The notes beneath the pieces were generated by a model. That model was not told where the DNA came from. It ran no database searches and worked only from the letters and a program-made list of their open reading frames with translations. 64,000 nt of DNA from Sinomonas albida (lineage in GTDB: Bacteria > Actinomycetota > Actinomycetes > Actinomycetales > Micrococcaceae), in contig NZ_SWDW01000001.1 of NCBI RefSeq assembly GCF_004919045.1, positions 310,001-374,000 of the forward strand, given 5' to 3'. Every line of letters starts with the position of its first letter. Positions within the stretch are counted from its first letter, which is position 1. The position numbers and the translations under genes were made by a program. Of the stretch, positions 43,103-52,897 are shown piece by piece.

Positions 43103-43876
43103 ATGCTGGACGTTATCGACCACGCGATTCTGCATGCTGCCGGGCAGTGGTGGATCTATCCGATCCTTTTCGTCTTCTTCTTCGTCGACGGATTCGCGAT
43201 GATCGCCCCGAGCGAGACGCTGATCGTGGCTCTCGCAGCCTACTGGCGGCATACGGGCGAGCCCAACTTGTGGATCCTCGGGGCCACGGCCCTGCTCGGC
43301 GCGATGGCCGGGGACAACGTGGCGTACCTATTCGGCCGGAAGATCGGCACCGACCGGTGGCGCTGGATGCGACGACCCCGAGTACAGAAGGTCTTCTCGT
43401 GGGCCCGGCATGAGCTCGACAAGCGCGGAGCCGTGCTCATCTTCACGGCGCGCTACATCCCCTGGGGACGCGTCGCCGTCAACTACGTGGCAGGTTCGAC
43501 GCGCTTCCGGCACCGCACGTTCTTCTGGCTCGACGCGTTCGCATGCCTCACATGGGTGGGATATTCGCTCGGCGTCGGCCTCCTGACGAGCTCGTTCCCG
43601 TGGCTGCACCACAATCCGCTCCTGAGCGTCGTGGTCGCGGTCGCCTTCGCCCTCGTGCTCGGCGTGATCCTCGACCACGCGATCACCGTGCTCCATCGCT
43701 GGCGCGACGCGAAGGAGGCGGAGCAGGTCGCGACGCGCGCCGCCGTCGCCCATCGCACGCATCGCAGCCAGCACCCCAGGGACGCGGAGCCGGACGACTA
43801 CGCGCCGCACCCCCACTCTTCGGACGGGTCGGCTGGTGCGCGCCGCGGCCCTTCCCTAGAGTTGGACCGTGACTGA
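43103..43876 (+). CDS. DedA family membrane protein
   Basis: A 257-residue DedA/SNARE-associated family protein with about five helices, thought to flip or move lipids across the membrane. Family motifs: FFVDGFAMIAPSETLIVALA near the N-terminus (the E of the re-entrant loop), then GDNVAYLFGRKIG and FTARYIPWGRVAVNYVAGS, with the conserved Arg residues. The last 60 residues are a polar, His/Arg/Asp-rich cytoplasmic tail not seen in typical short DedA proteins. ATG 43103 has AAGGAGC upstream. The adenosine deaminase gene starts inside its end. Confidence 0.88.
   Translation: MLDVIDHAILHAAGQWWIYPILFVFFFVDGFAMIAPSETLIVALAAYWRHTGEPNLWILGATALLGAMAGDNVAYLFGRKIGTDRWRWMRRPRVQKVFSWARHELDKRGAVLIFTARYIPWGRVAVNYVAGSTRFRHRTFFWLDAFACLTWVGYSLGVGLLTSSFPWLHHNPLLSVVVAVAFALVLGVILDHAITVLHRWRDAKEAEQVATRAAVAHRTHRSQHPRDAEPDDYAPHPHSSDGSAGARRGPSLELDRD
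43857..43862 (+). promoter_or_regulatory. -10 box TAGAGT of add, leaderless start predicted
   Basis: TAGAGT lies within the end of the DedA gene and begins exactly 12 bp before the add GTG at 43869. Confidence 0.55.
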
Positions 43877-45011
43877 GCCGATCATCGACGCCGCGCCCGA
43901 CCTCACCTTCGATCTCCGGACCCTGCCCAAGGTCTCACTGCACGACCACCTCGACGGCGGACTCCGGCCCGCCACGATCATCGAGCTCGCGTCCGAGGTG
44001 GGCCATGAGCTTCCCTCGAACGACCCGGTGGCCCTCGGCGAGTGGTTCCGCGAGTCGGCCGATTCGGGCTCGCTCCCGCGCTATCTCGAGACTTTCGACC
44101 ACACGATCGCTGTCATGCAGACCGAGCCCGCGCTGCGGCGGGTCGCCCGCGAGTTCGTCGAGGACCTCGCGGAGGACGGCGTGGTGTACGGCGAGGTGCG
44201 CTGGGCACCCGAGCAGCACCTCACCAGGGGGCTCAGCCTCGACCAGGCCGTCGAGGCCGTCCAGGCGGGACTCGAGGAGGGCATCGCGAAGGTTGAGGAG
44301 TCGGGCCGCGTCATCGCGGTCGGGCAGCTCATCACGGCCATGCGGCACGCGGACCGCGCGCAGGAGATCGCAGAGCTCGCGGTCCGGCATCGCGACCGCG
44401 GCGCCGTGGGCTTCGACATCGCGGGCGCCGAGGACGGCTTCCCCGCCTCGCGCTTCGCCGACGCGTTCACGTTCCTGGCCCGCAACAACTTCCCCGCGAC
44501 CGTCCACGCGGGGGAGGCCGCGGGGCTCGAGAGCATCCAGTCCGCCCTCGTCGACGGCCGCGCGCTGCGCCTCGGCCACGGCGTCCGCATCGCCGAGGAC
44601 ATCACGGTCGAGGACTCCGGCGAGGTCGACGAGGACGGCGTGCCGATCCTCGATGTCTCCCTCGGCGAGCTCGCCGCGTGGGTGCGCGACCGTGGGATTC
44701 CGCTCGAGCTCTGCCCGTCCTCGAACCTCCAGACCGGCGCGATCTCGCAGTGGGGCGAGGACATCCTGGACCACCCGATCGACATGCTCAACGAGCTCGG
44801 CTTCGCGGTGACCGTCAACACGGACAACCGGCTCATGAGCGGCGTGACGCTCACGGACGAGTTCGAGCTGCTCGTCGAGGCGTTCGACTACGATCTCGAC
44901 GACCTTCTGGAGCTGACGCTCAACGCGGCCGAGGCGGCATTCCTGCCCCTCGAAGACCGCGAGGACCTCGTCGAGTACATCAACGAGGCGTACGCGAGCC
45001 TCGGCGAGTGA
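43869..45011 (+). CDS. add: Adenosine deaminase
   Basis: A 380-residue zinc enzyme converting adenosine to inosine. Metal ligands: LHDHLDGG (two His), VHAGEAAG with the third His, and VNTDNR with the Asp. GAEDG and RLGHGVRIAED hold the catalytic Glu region and His. The length fits the larger actinobacterial type. It follows the pyrimidine salvage operon and would complete purine salvage of imported nucleosides. It overlaps DedA by 8 bp yet has its own -10 box, so it may be both co-transcribed and separately expressed. Confidence 0.94.
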   Translation: MTEPIIDAAPDLTFDLRTLPKVSLHDHLDGGLRPATIIELASEVGHELPSNDPVALGEWFRESADSGSLPRYLETFDHTIAVMQTEPALRRVAREFVEDLAEDGVVYGEVRWAPEQHLTRGLSLDQAVEAVQAGLEEGIAKVEESGRVIAVGQLITAMRHADRAQEIAELAVRHRDRGAVGFDIAGAEDGFPASRFADAFTFLARNNFPATVHAGEAAGLESIQSALVDGRALRLGHGVRIAEDITVEDSGEVDEDGVPILDVSLGELAAWVRDRGIPLELCPSSNLQTGAISQWGEDILDHPIDMLNELGFAVTVNTDNRLMSGVTLTDEFELLVEAFDYDLDDLLELTLNAAEAAFLPLEDREDLVEYINEAYASLGE

Positions 45012-45037
45012 CGCCCTAGGCACCTCGGAAGGACACC

Positions 45038-45748
45038 GTGAGCGTCGCCGTCGACCGCCTCGTCGAGGTGGTGCGCCTCCTGCGGGAGCACTGCCTGTGG
45101 ACGGCGGCGCTCACCCACGCCTCCCTCGTCGAGTACCTCGTCGAGGAGTCCTACGAGCTCGTCGAGGCCATCGAGGACGGCCAGCCCGACGAGGAGCTCC
45201 GGGGTGAACTCGCGGACGTGCTGCTTCAGGTCGTGCTGCATTCCGAGATCGCGCGCGAACGCGGGGCGTTCGATCTCGACGCGGTCGCCGAGGCGCTGAC
45301 CGCGAAGATGGTCCGCCGCAACCGCCACGTCTTCACGGCCGACGGCGGCCTGCAGCCGAGCTTCCCCGCGACGGTCGAGGAGATCATCGCCTCGTGGGAC
45401 GCGGCGAAGCGCGAAGAGAGGCTCGAACGGGCAGCCGCGGCCGAGCGCGACGACGTGCTGCCGGCGCTGGCGGCGGCGGAGGGCGCCCTCGAGGGCCTCC
45501 CGCGGCACCTTCCGGCGCTGGCGCTCGCCGACAAGGCACTCGGGCGGGCCGAGCGCCGTCGTGCGCTCGACGCCGGCGAGCCGGCCGCGGCGGGCGGGAC
45601 AACCGGAGCTATCCCCGCTGGGGTGGGGGAGTTCGCGAGCGAGGACGAGCTCGGGGAGCTGCTCCTCGACGTCGTCCGCGCCGCCCGGGATCGCGGCCTC
45701 GACCCCGAACGCGCGCTGCGCGCCGCGGTGCGACGCCTGGCGGTGTGA
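45038..45748 (+). CDS. mazG: MazG-type nucleoside triphosphate pyrophosphohydrolase
   Basis: A 236-residue MazG-family protein that would hydrolyse (d)NTPs to monophosphates and pyrophosphate, a housecleaning role. The metal site EExYE appears in VEESYELVEAIEDG and the ELADVLLQVVLH helix supplies the second acidic pair. The N-terminal motif normally CPWD-x-x-QTH reads CLWTAALTH, so two positions differ. A poorly conserved C-terminal 100 residues are Ala/Glu/Arg rich. The start is GTG 45038 behind GGAAGGACACC, 26 bp after add. In related genomes mazG precedes eno, as here. Confidence 0.88.
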   Translation: MSVAVDRLVEVVRLLREHCLWTAALTHASLVEYLVEESYELVEAIEDGQPDEELRGELADVLLQVVLHSEIARERGAFDLDAVAEALTAKMVRRNRHVFTADGGLQPSFPATVEEIIASWDAAKREERLERAAAAERDDVLPALAAAEGALEGLPRHLPALALADKALGRAERRRALDAGEPAAAGGTTGAIPAGVGEFASEDELGELLLDVVRAARDRGLDPERALRAAVRRLAV

Positions 45749-45807
45749 GGTCCAGGCCCCGAAACGCGTCAAGGAGTCACAGTGTCGCGCCCGTGCGCCG
45801 TGGCTAC

Positions 45808-45813
45808 TAGGCT
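45808..45813 (+). promoter_or_regulatory. -10 box of the eno transcript
   Basis: TAGGCT sits about 85 bp upstream of the eno ATG, implying a leader of roughly 75-80 nt. No -35 consensus is clear. Confidence 0.4.
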
Positions 45814-45867
45814 GTGGGTGACATTGAGGTCATCCCCGAGTAACGTCCCCAGATCGCTCCACCGTGA

Positions 45868-47178
<1,311 letters not shown>

Positions 47179-47238
47179 GCGGCGCATCGTCGTGAGGGGC
47201 CACCCCCGCGGGTGAGCCTTTGAAAGATTCCCAGCCCC

Positions 47239-47279
47239 GGCGGCTATGGTTGAACGAGACCATAGCCGCCGCTGCTTTT
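47239..47279 (+). terminator. Rho-independent terminator after eno
   Basis: GGCGGCTATGGT (47239-47250) pairs perfectly with 47259-47270 around an 8-nt loop, with GCTGCTTTTG after it. It ends about 20 bp before the next start codon. Confidence 0.75.
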
Positions 47280-47299
47280 GCGCCGGAGGAGAGGATTCC

Positions 47300-47920
47300 A
47301 TGGCGACGCGACGCCCGCAGGTACCCCGGACGAGCCGTGGCACGGCCGCGTCCACGCGGTCTGCGGCCGCCGCCTCCGCCACGGTGTCCTCGCCGGCTCG
47401 GGGTGCGGGGTCGAGCTCTCAGCACGTGACGGCGGAGACGGCACGCAAGCCCGCGCCGTCGTCCGGGGGAGTCGCTGCGCGCAAGGCCGAGCGCGACTCC
47501 GTCCGCGACGCGTCCCGTGGCCTCGGCGAGGGTGCCCCAGTCCCCGCCCGCGCGTTCTCCGGTCGGATTGTCGCGCTCGCGCTCGTCCTGATCGCCGTCA
47601 CCATCATGCTCGCGCCCACGGTGCGGGTGTTCTTCAGCCAGCGCGCCGAGATCCAGTCGATCCAGGCGGACATCGCGGCCAAGCAGAGCGACCAGACGAA
47701 CCTCAAGCAGGAGATCTCCCGCTGGCAGGATCCGTCCTACGTCCAGCAGCAGGCCCGCGATCGGATTAACATGGTCATGCCGGGGGAGACCTCCTACTGG
47801 GTCTTCGGTGACGCCGGGAGCTCCTCCGCGCAGAGCAGCTCGACGGCGGGATCCTCGCCTCAGGACGTCCCCTGGACGCAGGCCCTGTGGGATTCCGTGC
47901 GCCGCGCTGCGACGGAATGA
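47300..47920 (+). CDS. FtsB/DivIC-like septum formation initiator
   Basis: A 206-residue bitopic division protein. A Ser/Ala-rich cytoplasmic N-terminus of about 95 residues precedes one membrane helix (IVALALVLIAVTIMLAPTV), then a short coiled coil (QRAEIQSIQADIAAKQSDQ region) and the family motif WQDPSYVQQQARDRINMVMPGE. Such proteins join FtsL and FtsQ at the division site. The gene follows eno, its usual neighbour in actinobacteria. ATG 47300 has GGAGGAGAGGA. The extended disordered ends are typical of the Micrococcaceae form. Confidence 0.9.
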   Translation: MATRRPQVPRTSRGTAASTRSAAAASATVSSPARGAGSSSQHVTAETARKPAPSSGGVAARKAERDSVRDASRGLGEGAPVPARAFSGRIVALALVLIAVTIMLAPTVRVFFSQRAEIQSIQADIAAKQSDQTNLKQEISRWQDPSYVQQQARDRINMVMPGETSYWVFGDAGSSSAQSSSTAGSSPQDVPWTQALWDSVRRAATE

Positions 47921-47951
47921 CCGCGCCCTCGGCGCGCCGAGAAAGGACACT

Positions 47952-48632
47952 GTGACCTCCCCGAGCCCGGAATCGAACGTAGCACCGACGGCCCACGACT
48001 ACGACGTGATCAGCCGTCAGCTGGGACGCCCCGCGCGGGACATCGTCGAGATCCCCGCCCGGTGCGTGTGCGGCAACCCGCTCGTAGCGGCCACGGCGCC
48101 GCGCCTCTCGAACGGCACGCCGTTCCCCACGACGTTCTACCTCACCCACCCCGTCGTGACCTCGGCCGTCTCGCGGCTCGAAGCGGCAGGGGTCATGGCG
48201 GAGATGAACGAGCAGCTCGCTGCCGACCCCGAACTGGCCTCCGCCTACCGCGCCGCCCACGAGGCATACCTCGCGGCGCGGCGCCGCATCGGCGAGCTCT
48301 CGGGCGTGGGCCCGGTCCCGGAGATCGACGGCGTCTCAGCGGGCGGGATGCCCGAGCGGGTCAAGTGCCTCCACGTCCTGGTGGGCCAGGCGCTCGCGAT
48401 GGGTCCGGGCATCAACCCCCTTGGCGACGACGCGATCGAGCGCATCTCCGAGTGGTGGACCCGCGATCGCTGCTACTGCGCGGGCGCCTGGGACACCGAC
48501 GCCCCGACGCCGAACAGGGAGCTGAGCCGCCACGGGCCGCAGGGCCTCCCGTCGCTCACGGGGCGGCCCGCGCCGGTTCGCCGGCGGGCCGGCGAAGCAC
48601 CAACCACGACATCGGAGGGGGACGGCGCATGA
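47952..48632 (+). CDS. DUF501 family protein
   Basis: A 226-residue DUF501 protein of unknown function, found in actinobacteria between the ftsB-like gene and ppx. Conserved features are RQLGRPARDIVEIPARCVCG near the start, PFPTTFYLTHPVVTSAVSRLE, RVKCLHVLVGQALAMGPGINP and RDRCYCAGAW. Conserved Cys and His (CVCG, KCLHVL, CYC) suggest a metal site, which is inference. The start is GTG 47952 with AAAGGACACT. The final 40 residues are low complexity. The stop overlaps ppx (ATGA). Confidence 0.9.
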   Translation: MTSPSPESNVAPTAHDYDVISRQLGRPARDIVEIPARCVCGNPLVAATAPRLSNGTPFPTTFYLTHPVVTSAVSRLEAAGVMAEMNEQLAADPELASAYRAAHEAYLAARRRIGELSGVGPVPEIDGVSAGGMPERVKCLHVLVGQALAMGPGINPLGDDAIERISEWWTRDRCYCAGAWDTDAPTPNRELSRHGPQGLPSLTGRPAPVRRRAGEAPTTTSEGDGA

Positions 48633-49597
48633 GGGTCGCCGGGATTGACTGCGGAACCAACTCGATCCGCCTGCTCGTCGCGGACACTCAGGACGAGGCG
48701 GGCGACGGCGGCGCGACCCGTCTCGCGGATGTCCACCGGGAGATGAGGATCGTCCGCCTCGGGCAGGGCGTCGACGCGACCGGCGTGCTCGCGCCCGAGG
48801 CGCTCGAGCGGACGTTCGCCGCGGTCGACGACTACGCAGAGACGATCCGGAGCCTCGGCGCCGAACGCGTGCGCTTCGTCGCGACGAGCGCCACGCGGGA
48901 CGCGCGCAACCGGGACGAGTTCACCGAGGGCATCCGCGCGCGGCTCGGCGTCGCGCCCGAGGTCGTCCCGGGCCTCGAGGAGGCGTCGCTGAGCTTCTCC
49001 GGCGCGGCGAGCGTGCTCCCGCTCGAGTCGGGCCGTCCGGTGGTGGTCGTGGACCTCGGCGGCGGCTCTACCGAGTTCGTGCTCGGAGATGCCGACGGCG
49101 TCATCGCTGCGCGGTCGATCGACATGGGCTGCGTGCGCCTCACCGAGCGTCACCTCCATTCCGACCCGCCGACGCCGGCGGAGGTCGCGGAGGCGGAGGA
49201 CGACGTCGACCGCGGGATCGAGGAGGCCCTCGCCGAGGTGCCGCTCGCCCAGGCGACGGCGGTTATCGGCGTTGCGGGCTCGATCACGACGATCACGGCC
49301 CACGCCCTCGCACTTCCGTCCTACCAGCCCGAGCGCATCCACGGCTCCGAGCTCTCGCTCGCCGAGATCGAGGCCGCGTGCGGCTCGCTCCTCGGGCTGA
49401 GCCACGAGGAGCGCGTGGCGCTCCCCTACATGCACCCCGGGCGCGCCGACGTCATCGGCGCCGGTGCACTCGTCTGGCGGGGGGTGCTCGAGCGCCTGGC
49501 CCAGCTGACGGACGGTCGGATCGCCACGGCGATCACGAGCGAGCACGACATCCTCGACGGCATCGCGCTGAGCACGCTCGGGCGCTCCGCAGGCTGA
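48629..49597 (+). CDS. ppx: Exopolyphosphatase / guanosine pentaphosphatase family
   Basis: A 322-residue Ppx/GppA enzyme of the sugar-kinase/actin fold that shortens polyphosphate or removes the 5' phosphate of pppGpp. Phosphate loops: GIDCGTNSIRLLVAD at the start and VVVVDLGGGSTEFVLG, with VGLEE-like catalytic Glu region PGLEEASLSF and GVAGSITTITAHAL. It is the short, two-domain actinobacterial type without a C-terminal HD domain. ATG 48629 overlaps the DUF501 gene. Which substrate dominates cannot be told. Confidence 0.93.
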   Translation: MRVAGIDCGTNSIRLLVADTQDEAGDGGATRLADVHREMRIVRLGQGVDATGVLAPEALERTFAAVDDYAETIRSLGAERVRFVATSATRDARNRDEFTEGIRARLGVAPEVVPGLEEASLSFSGAASVLPLESGRPVVVVDLGGGSTEFVLGDADGVIAARSIDMGCVRLTERHLHSDPPTPAEVAEAEDDVDRGIEEALAEVPLAQATAVIGVAGSITTITAHALALPSYQPERIHGSELSLAEIEAACGSLLGLSHEERVALPYMHPGRADVIGAGALVWRGVLERLAQLTDGRIATAITSEHDILDGIALSTLGRSAG

Positions 49598-49600
49598 CGC

Positions 49601-50944
49601 ATGGGGCTCCCTATCGGCCACGCCCGCCGCGCGCCGCGGATCCTCGCCGCCCTCGTCTCCGCCTTCACGGTGCTGGGACTCGTAGGGCTCGGCCTGCTCG
49701 CGCCGCTTGCGCCCGCGCGGGCCGACGGCATGCGCGACGCCGAATACTGGCTCTCCGAGTACGGGATCGACAAGGCGTGGTCCGTGTCGCAGGGGGCGGG
49801 GACCACGGTCGCTGTCATCGACAGCGGGGTGAGCGGCGGCATCCCCGACCTCAAGGGTTCCGTGGTGGGCGGAACGGACGTCTCGGGCGCGGGGCAGCCG
49901 GACGGTCAGAAGCCGATCGGCGCCGAGTCCGAGCACGGCACCCTCGTCGCGACGCTCCTTGCAGGCCGCGGGCACGGGGCAACACCGTCGCCGGACGGTT
50001 CGCCCGGCCCCGACGGAGTTGTGGGCGTCGCACCGAAGTCGCAGCTCCTCACGGTGTCGACCTGGCTGGGCTCGCCGAACCCCGCAGGGCCCACCGACAT
50101 GGAGCAGATCCCGGCCGCCGTCCGGTGGGCGGTGGACCATGGCGCCAAGGTCATCAACATGTCGCTCGGCAGCTCGTCTCCGGACTGGCCCACGAGCTGG
50201 GACGACGCGTTCCTATACGCCGAGCAGAAGGACGTCGTCATTGTGGCGGCGGCGGGCAACCGCGCCGCAGGCAACGTCGAGGTCGGCGCCCCGGCCACAA
50301 TTCCGGGCGTCCTGACGGTCGCGGGCCTGGACCGCCAGGAGCACGCGAGCGTCGACGCCTCCTCGCAGGGCGTGAGCATCGGCGTCGCCGCGCCGGCCGA
50401 GCAGCTCGTGGGCGGGATGCCGGACGGCACGTATGCCTCGTGGGCCGGCTCGTCCGGCGCCACGCCGATCGTGGCCGGCGTCGCCGCGCTCATCCGGTCG
50501 AAGTGGCCGCAGATGAGTGCCAAGCAGGTCATCAACCGGATCATCTCCACCGCCAAAGACGCGGGGGCGCCGGGCCACGACCCCATCTACGGCTACGGAA
50601 TTCTCAACGCGGGGGCGGCGCTCACGGCCGACGTTCCCGAGACCACCACGAATCCGCTCGGCTCGATCGCGGACTGGATCCGCGTGCATCGCAAGTCGGC
50701 TCCGGCGCCGGCCACGGCGGCCCCTCCCGTGCAGGGGGCTCCCGCGAGCGAACCCGCTCTGCCCGAGGCGAGCGCGCCGAAGCCCGTCGCCTCGGCGGAT
50801 GTCTCGCCCTGGCCCGCCGTCGTCGTGCTCGGCTTCGGGGCACTTATCCTGGCCCTCCTCGCCGGTGGGATCTGGCACGTCCAGAGAGTGAGGAAAAAGG
50901 GCTCCGAAACAGATAGTGAAAGTTTTCACAAGTTGCTACAGTAG
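49601..50944 (+). CDS. Membrane-anchored subtilisin-like (mycosin-type) serine protease
   Basis: A 447-residue S8 protease. A signal peptide ends at about residue 42 (APARADG). The catalytic triad is visible: Asp74 in VAVIDSGVSGG, His112 in ESEHGTLVATLLAG and Ser285 in WAGSSGATPIVAG (the usual GTSMATP reads GSSGATP); Asn220 in AAAGNRAAG forms the oxyanion hole. A Pro/Ala-rich linker and one C-terminal helix (PAVVVLGFGALILALLAGGI) anchor it, as in type VII secretion mycosins. No ESX gene is nearby. It begins 3 bp after ppx, and its last bases form the ndh promoter. Confidence 0.88.
   Translation: MGLPIGHARRAPRILAALVSAFTVLGLVGLGLLAPLAPARADGMRDAEYWLSEYGIDKAWSVSQGAGTTVAVIDSGVSGGIPDLKGSVVGGTDVSGAGQPDGQKPIGAESEHGTLVATLLAGRGHGATPSPDGSPGPDGVVGVAPKSQLLTVSTWLGSPNPAGPTDMEQIPAAVRWAVDHGAKVINMSLGSSSPDWPTSWDDAFLYAEQKDVVIVAAAGNRAAGNVEVGAPATIPGVLTVAGLDRQEHASVDASSQGVSIGVAAPAEQLVGGMPDGTYASWAGSSGATPIVAGVAALIRSKWPQMSAKQVINRIISTAKDAGAPGHDPIYGYGILNAGAALTADVPETTTNPLGSIADWIRVHRKSAPAPATAAPPVQGAPASEPALPEASAPKPVASADVSPWPAVVVLGFGALILALLAGGIWHVQRVRKKGSETDSESFHKLLQ
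50937..50942 (+). promoter_or_regulatory. -10 box TACAGT of ndh, leaderless start predicted
   Basis: TACAGT begins exactly 12 bp before the ATG at 50949 and overlaps the end of the protease gene. GTGAAAGTTTTCAC, a near-palindrome, lies at 50916-50929 around the -35 region and might bind a regulator. Confidence 0.5.
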
Positions 50945-50948
50945 AGAT

Positions 50949-52367
50949 ATGCCTTCCACCATTGAGCTTGTCGACCGCCCGCGCGTTCTTGTCGCCGGCG
51001 GTGGTTACGTTGGTCTCTACGTAGCCCTCGGGCTGCAGAAGAAGATCGCCAACGCCGGTGGCATCGTCACCGTCGTGGATCCCATGCCCTACATGACGTA
51101 CCAGCCGTTCCTCCCCGAGGTGGCCGGCGGCAACATCGAGGCCCGCCACGTCGTCATCCCGCTGCGCCGCACGCTGCGCGACTCCGAGGTCATCCAGGGC
51201 TCGGTCGTCTCGGTCGACCACGCGAACCGCAAGGCCGTCGTGCAGCTTCCGGGCAACGAGGGCACGGTAGAGATCCCCTACGTCGACATCGTCATGGCCG
51301 CTGGCGCCATCACGCGCACGTTCCCGATCCCCGGCCTCGCCGAGAAGGGCATCGGCAACAAGACGATCGAGGAGGCCATCGCCCTCCGCAACCAGGTCCT
51401 CGAGCGCATCGAGTTCGCCTCGACCGCGTCGGATCCGGCGGAGCGCCAGGCGGCCCTCACATTCGTTGTGGTCGGCGGCGGCTTCGCGGGCATCGAGACG
51501 ATCACCGAGCTCGAGGATCTCGCGCGCTCGACCGTCGCGACGAACGACCGCGTGAAGCAGAGCGAAGTCCGCTTCGTCCTCGTCGAGGCCATGGGCCGCA
51601 TCATGCCCGAGGTCACCCCCGAGCAGGCTGACTGGGTGGTCGAGCACCTCCGGAGCCGCGGCATCGAGGTCCTCCTCAACACGTCCCTCGCCAGCGCCGA
51701 GGGCACGCTCAAGCTCATCAACATGCCCGACAAGAGCCCGGCGCAGGAGTTCGGCGCGGACACCCTGATCTGGACCGCTGGCGTCCAGGCAAACCCGGTG
51801 GTCAAGCAGACCGAGTTCCCGCTCGAGCCGCGCGGCCGCGTCCGCGTCCTCCCGGACCTCCGGGTCGCGGGCGACGAGGGCATCGTCGAGAACGCTTGGG
51901 CCGCGGGCGACGTCGCCGCCGTGCCGGACCTCACGGGCAAGGGCCTCCCGGACGGCACGTGCGTCCCGAACGCCCAGCACGCCCTGCGCCAGGCCAAGGT
52001 GCTCGCGAAGAACCTCTGGGCCTCCCGCTGGGACCGCCCGCTCGAGGACTACAAGCACAAGAACCTCGGCGCCGTCGCGGGCTTCGGTCCGTGGAAGGGC
52101 GTTGCGAACATCAACCTCGTGGGCCACATCGGCCTGCGTGGGCCCCTCGCGTGGCTCGCCCACCGCGGCTACCACGGCCTCGCGATCCCGACCGTGGAGC
52201 GCAAGTTCCGCGTGGGCCTCGACTGGCTCTCCGCCCTGTTCGCGGGTCGCGACAACACGCCGCTCGAGAACCTCGACAACCCGCGCGCCTCGTTTGTCGC
52301 CGCGGCGAGCCCGAAGCCGAAGACGATCGCGCCGCCGGCCGAGCCCGCCAAGGCGCCCGCGCAGTAG
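50949..52367 (+). CDS. ndh: Type II NADH dehydrogenase
   Basis: A 472-residue single-subunit NADH:menaquinone oxidoreductase that feeds electrons into respiration without pumping protons. FAD site: VLVAGGGYVGLYVALGLQ; NADH site: FVVVGGGFAGIETITELEDL; quinone/flavin region: GDVAAVPDLTGKG and CVPNAQHALRQAKVLAKNLW. C-terminal amphipathic helices (VERKFRVGLDWLSALFAGRD) bind the membrane, followed by an Ala/Pro/Lys tail. I start at ATG 50949 (MPSTIELV), next to the -10 box; the in-frame extension from 50916 lies inside the protease gene. Confidence 0.95.
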   Translation: MPSTIELVDRPRVLVAGGGYVGLYVALGLQKKIANAGGIVTVVDPMPYMTYQPFLPEVAGGNIEARHVVIPLRRTLRDSEVIQGSVVSVDHANRKAVVQLPGNEGTVEIPYVDIVMAAGAITRTFPIPGLAEKGIGNKTIEEAIALRNQVLERIEFASTASDPAERQAALTFVVVGGGFAGIETITELEDLARSTVATNDRVKQSEVRFVLVEAMGRIMPEVTPEQADWVVEHLRSRGIEVLLNTSLASAEGTLKLINMPDKSPAQEFGADTLIWTAGVQANPVVKQTEFPLEPRGRVRVLPDLRVAGDEGIVENAWAAGDVAAVPDLTGKGLPDGTCVPNAQHALRQAKVLAKNLWASRWDRPLEDYKHKNLGAVAGFGPWKGVANINLVGHIGLRGPLAWLAHRGYHGLAIPTVERKFRVGLDWLSALFAGRDNTPLENLDNPRASFVAAASPKPKTIAPPAEPAKAPAQ

Positions 52368-52720
52368 TCTCGCGCCCCGAGCCAACGCACAGCGAGCAAC
52401 GCACGGCGCAAGCGGCGGCCGTCTCCCACGGGAGGCGGCCGCCGTCGTCGTTCGTCGGACCACGGGACGCGCCCGCCGTCGTCCGTCGGACCACGGGAGG
52501 CGGCCGCCGTCGTCGTTCGTCGGACCACGGGAGTCGCCCGCCGTCGTCGTTCGGCGGACGACGACGCGTGGCCGCCCCTCGTCGCCGACGCTGCCTTACT
52601 GAGTGAGCAGCACGCGTGGGTTCCGAGCTCTCGTACCCTACGGTGCTGCTCGTTCGTGGCGGATCTGTCGGCGTCGGTCCTGGGCTGGGGAAGGTTCGCC
52701 GGGCGGTAGGCTAGAGCGGC
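52368..52720. other. Non-coding spacer between ndh and the tRNA gene
   Basis: This 353-bp stretch carries no convincing gene. It contains the tandem repeat array at 52426-52558 and, at its end, a -10 box TAGGCT (52707-52712) that probably drives the tRNA. The ORFs crossing it are repeat translations rich in Arg and Ser. Confidence 0.6.
52426..52558. repeat. Four-copy tandem repeat of 31-34 bp
   Basis: Units start CCACGGGA at 52426, 52460, 52491 and 52525 and continue with GCCGTCGTCGTTCGTCGGA. Copies 1 and 3 are essentially identical over 34 bp, copy 2 lacks three bases, and copy 4 has small changes. Loss of three bases keeps a reading phase, but no start or ribosome site fits. Confidence 0.85.
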
Positions 52721-52794
52721 GCCCCAGTAGCCCAATCGGCAGAGGCAGCGGACTTAAAATCCGCAAAGTCAGGGTTCGAGTCCCTGCTGGGGCA
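52721..52794 (+). tRNA. tRNA with anticodon UAA, probably tRNA-Leu
   Basis: A 74-nt cloverleaf: acceptor GCCCCAG with CTGGGGC, D-arm GCC/GGC, anticodon arm GCGGA-CTTAAAA-TCCGC giving anticodon UAA (UUA codons), a 5-nt variable loop AAAGT, and T-arm CAGGG-TTCGAGT-CCCTG. The discriminator base is A and no CCA is encoded. UAA specifies leucine, but the short variable loop is class I, while most bacterial tRNA-Leu are class II. I recall short UAA tRNAs annotated as Leu in other actinobacteria, but cannot confirm. Confidence 0.85.
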
Positions 52795-52897
52795 CACACT
52801 TCGAAGCGAAATTCACGGCTTCCGATTTCCTCTTTTCGCCCCGATTTTGCCCCGATGAGGTTTTTGAGACCATCCTGTGCAAAAGCTGTTACAAGGC

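Noticed and set aside
52426-52558. CRISPR array
   Set aside because: The units abut with no unique spacers and there are no cas genes.
52368-52720. Coding gene of Arg/Ser-rich protein over the repeat array
   Set aside because: Frames on both strands are just translations of the repeat with no ribosome site.
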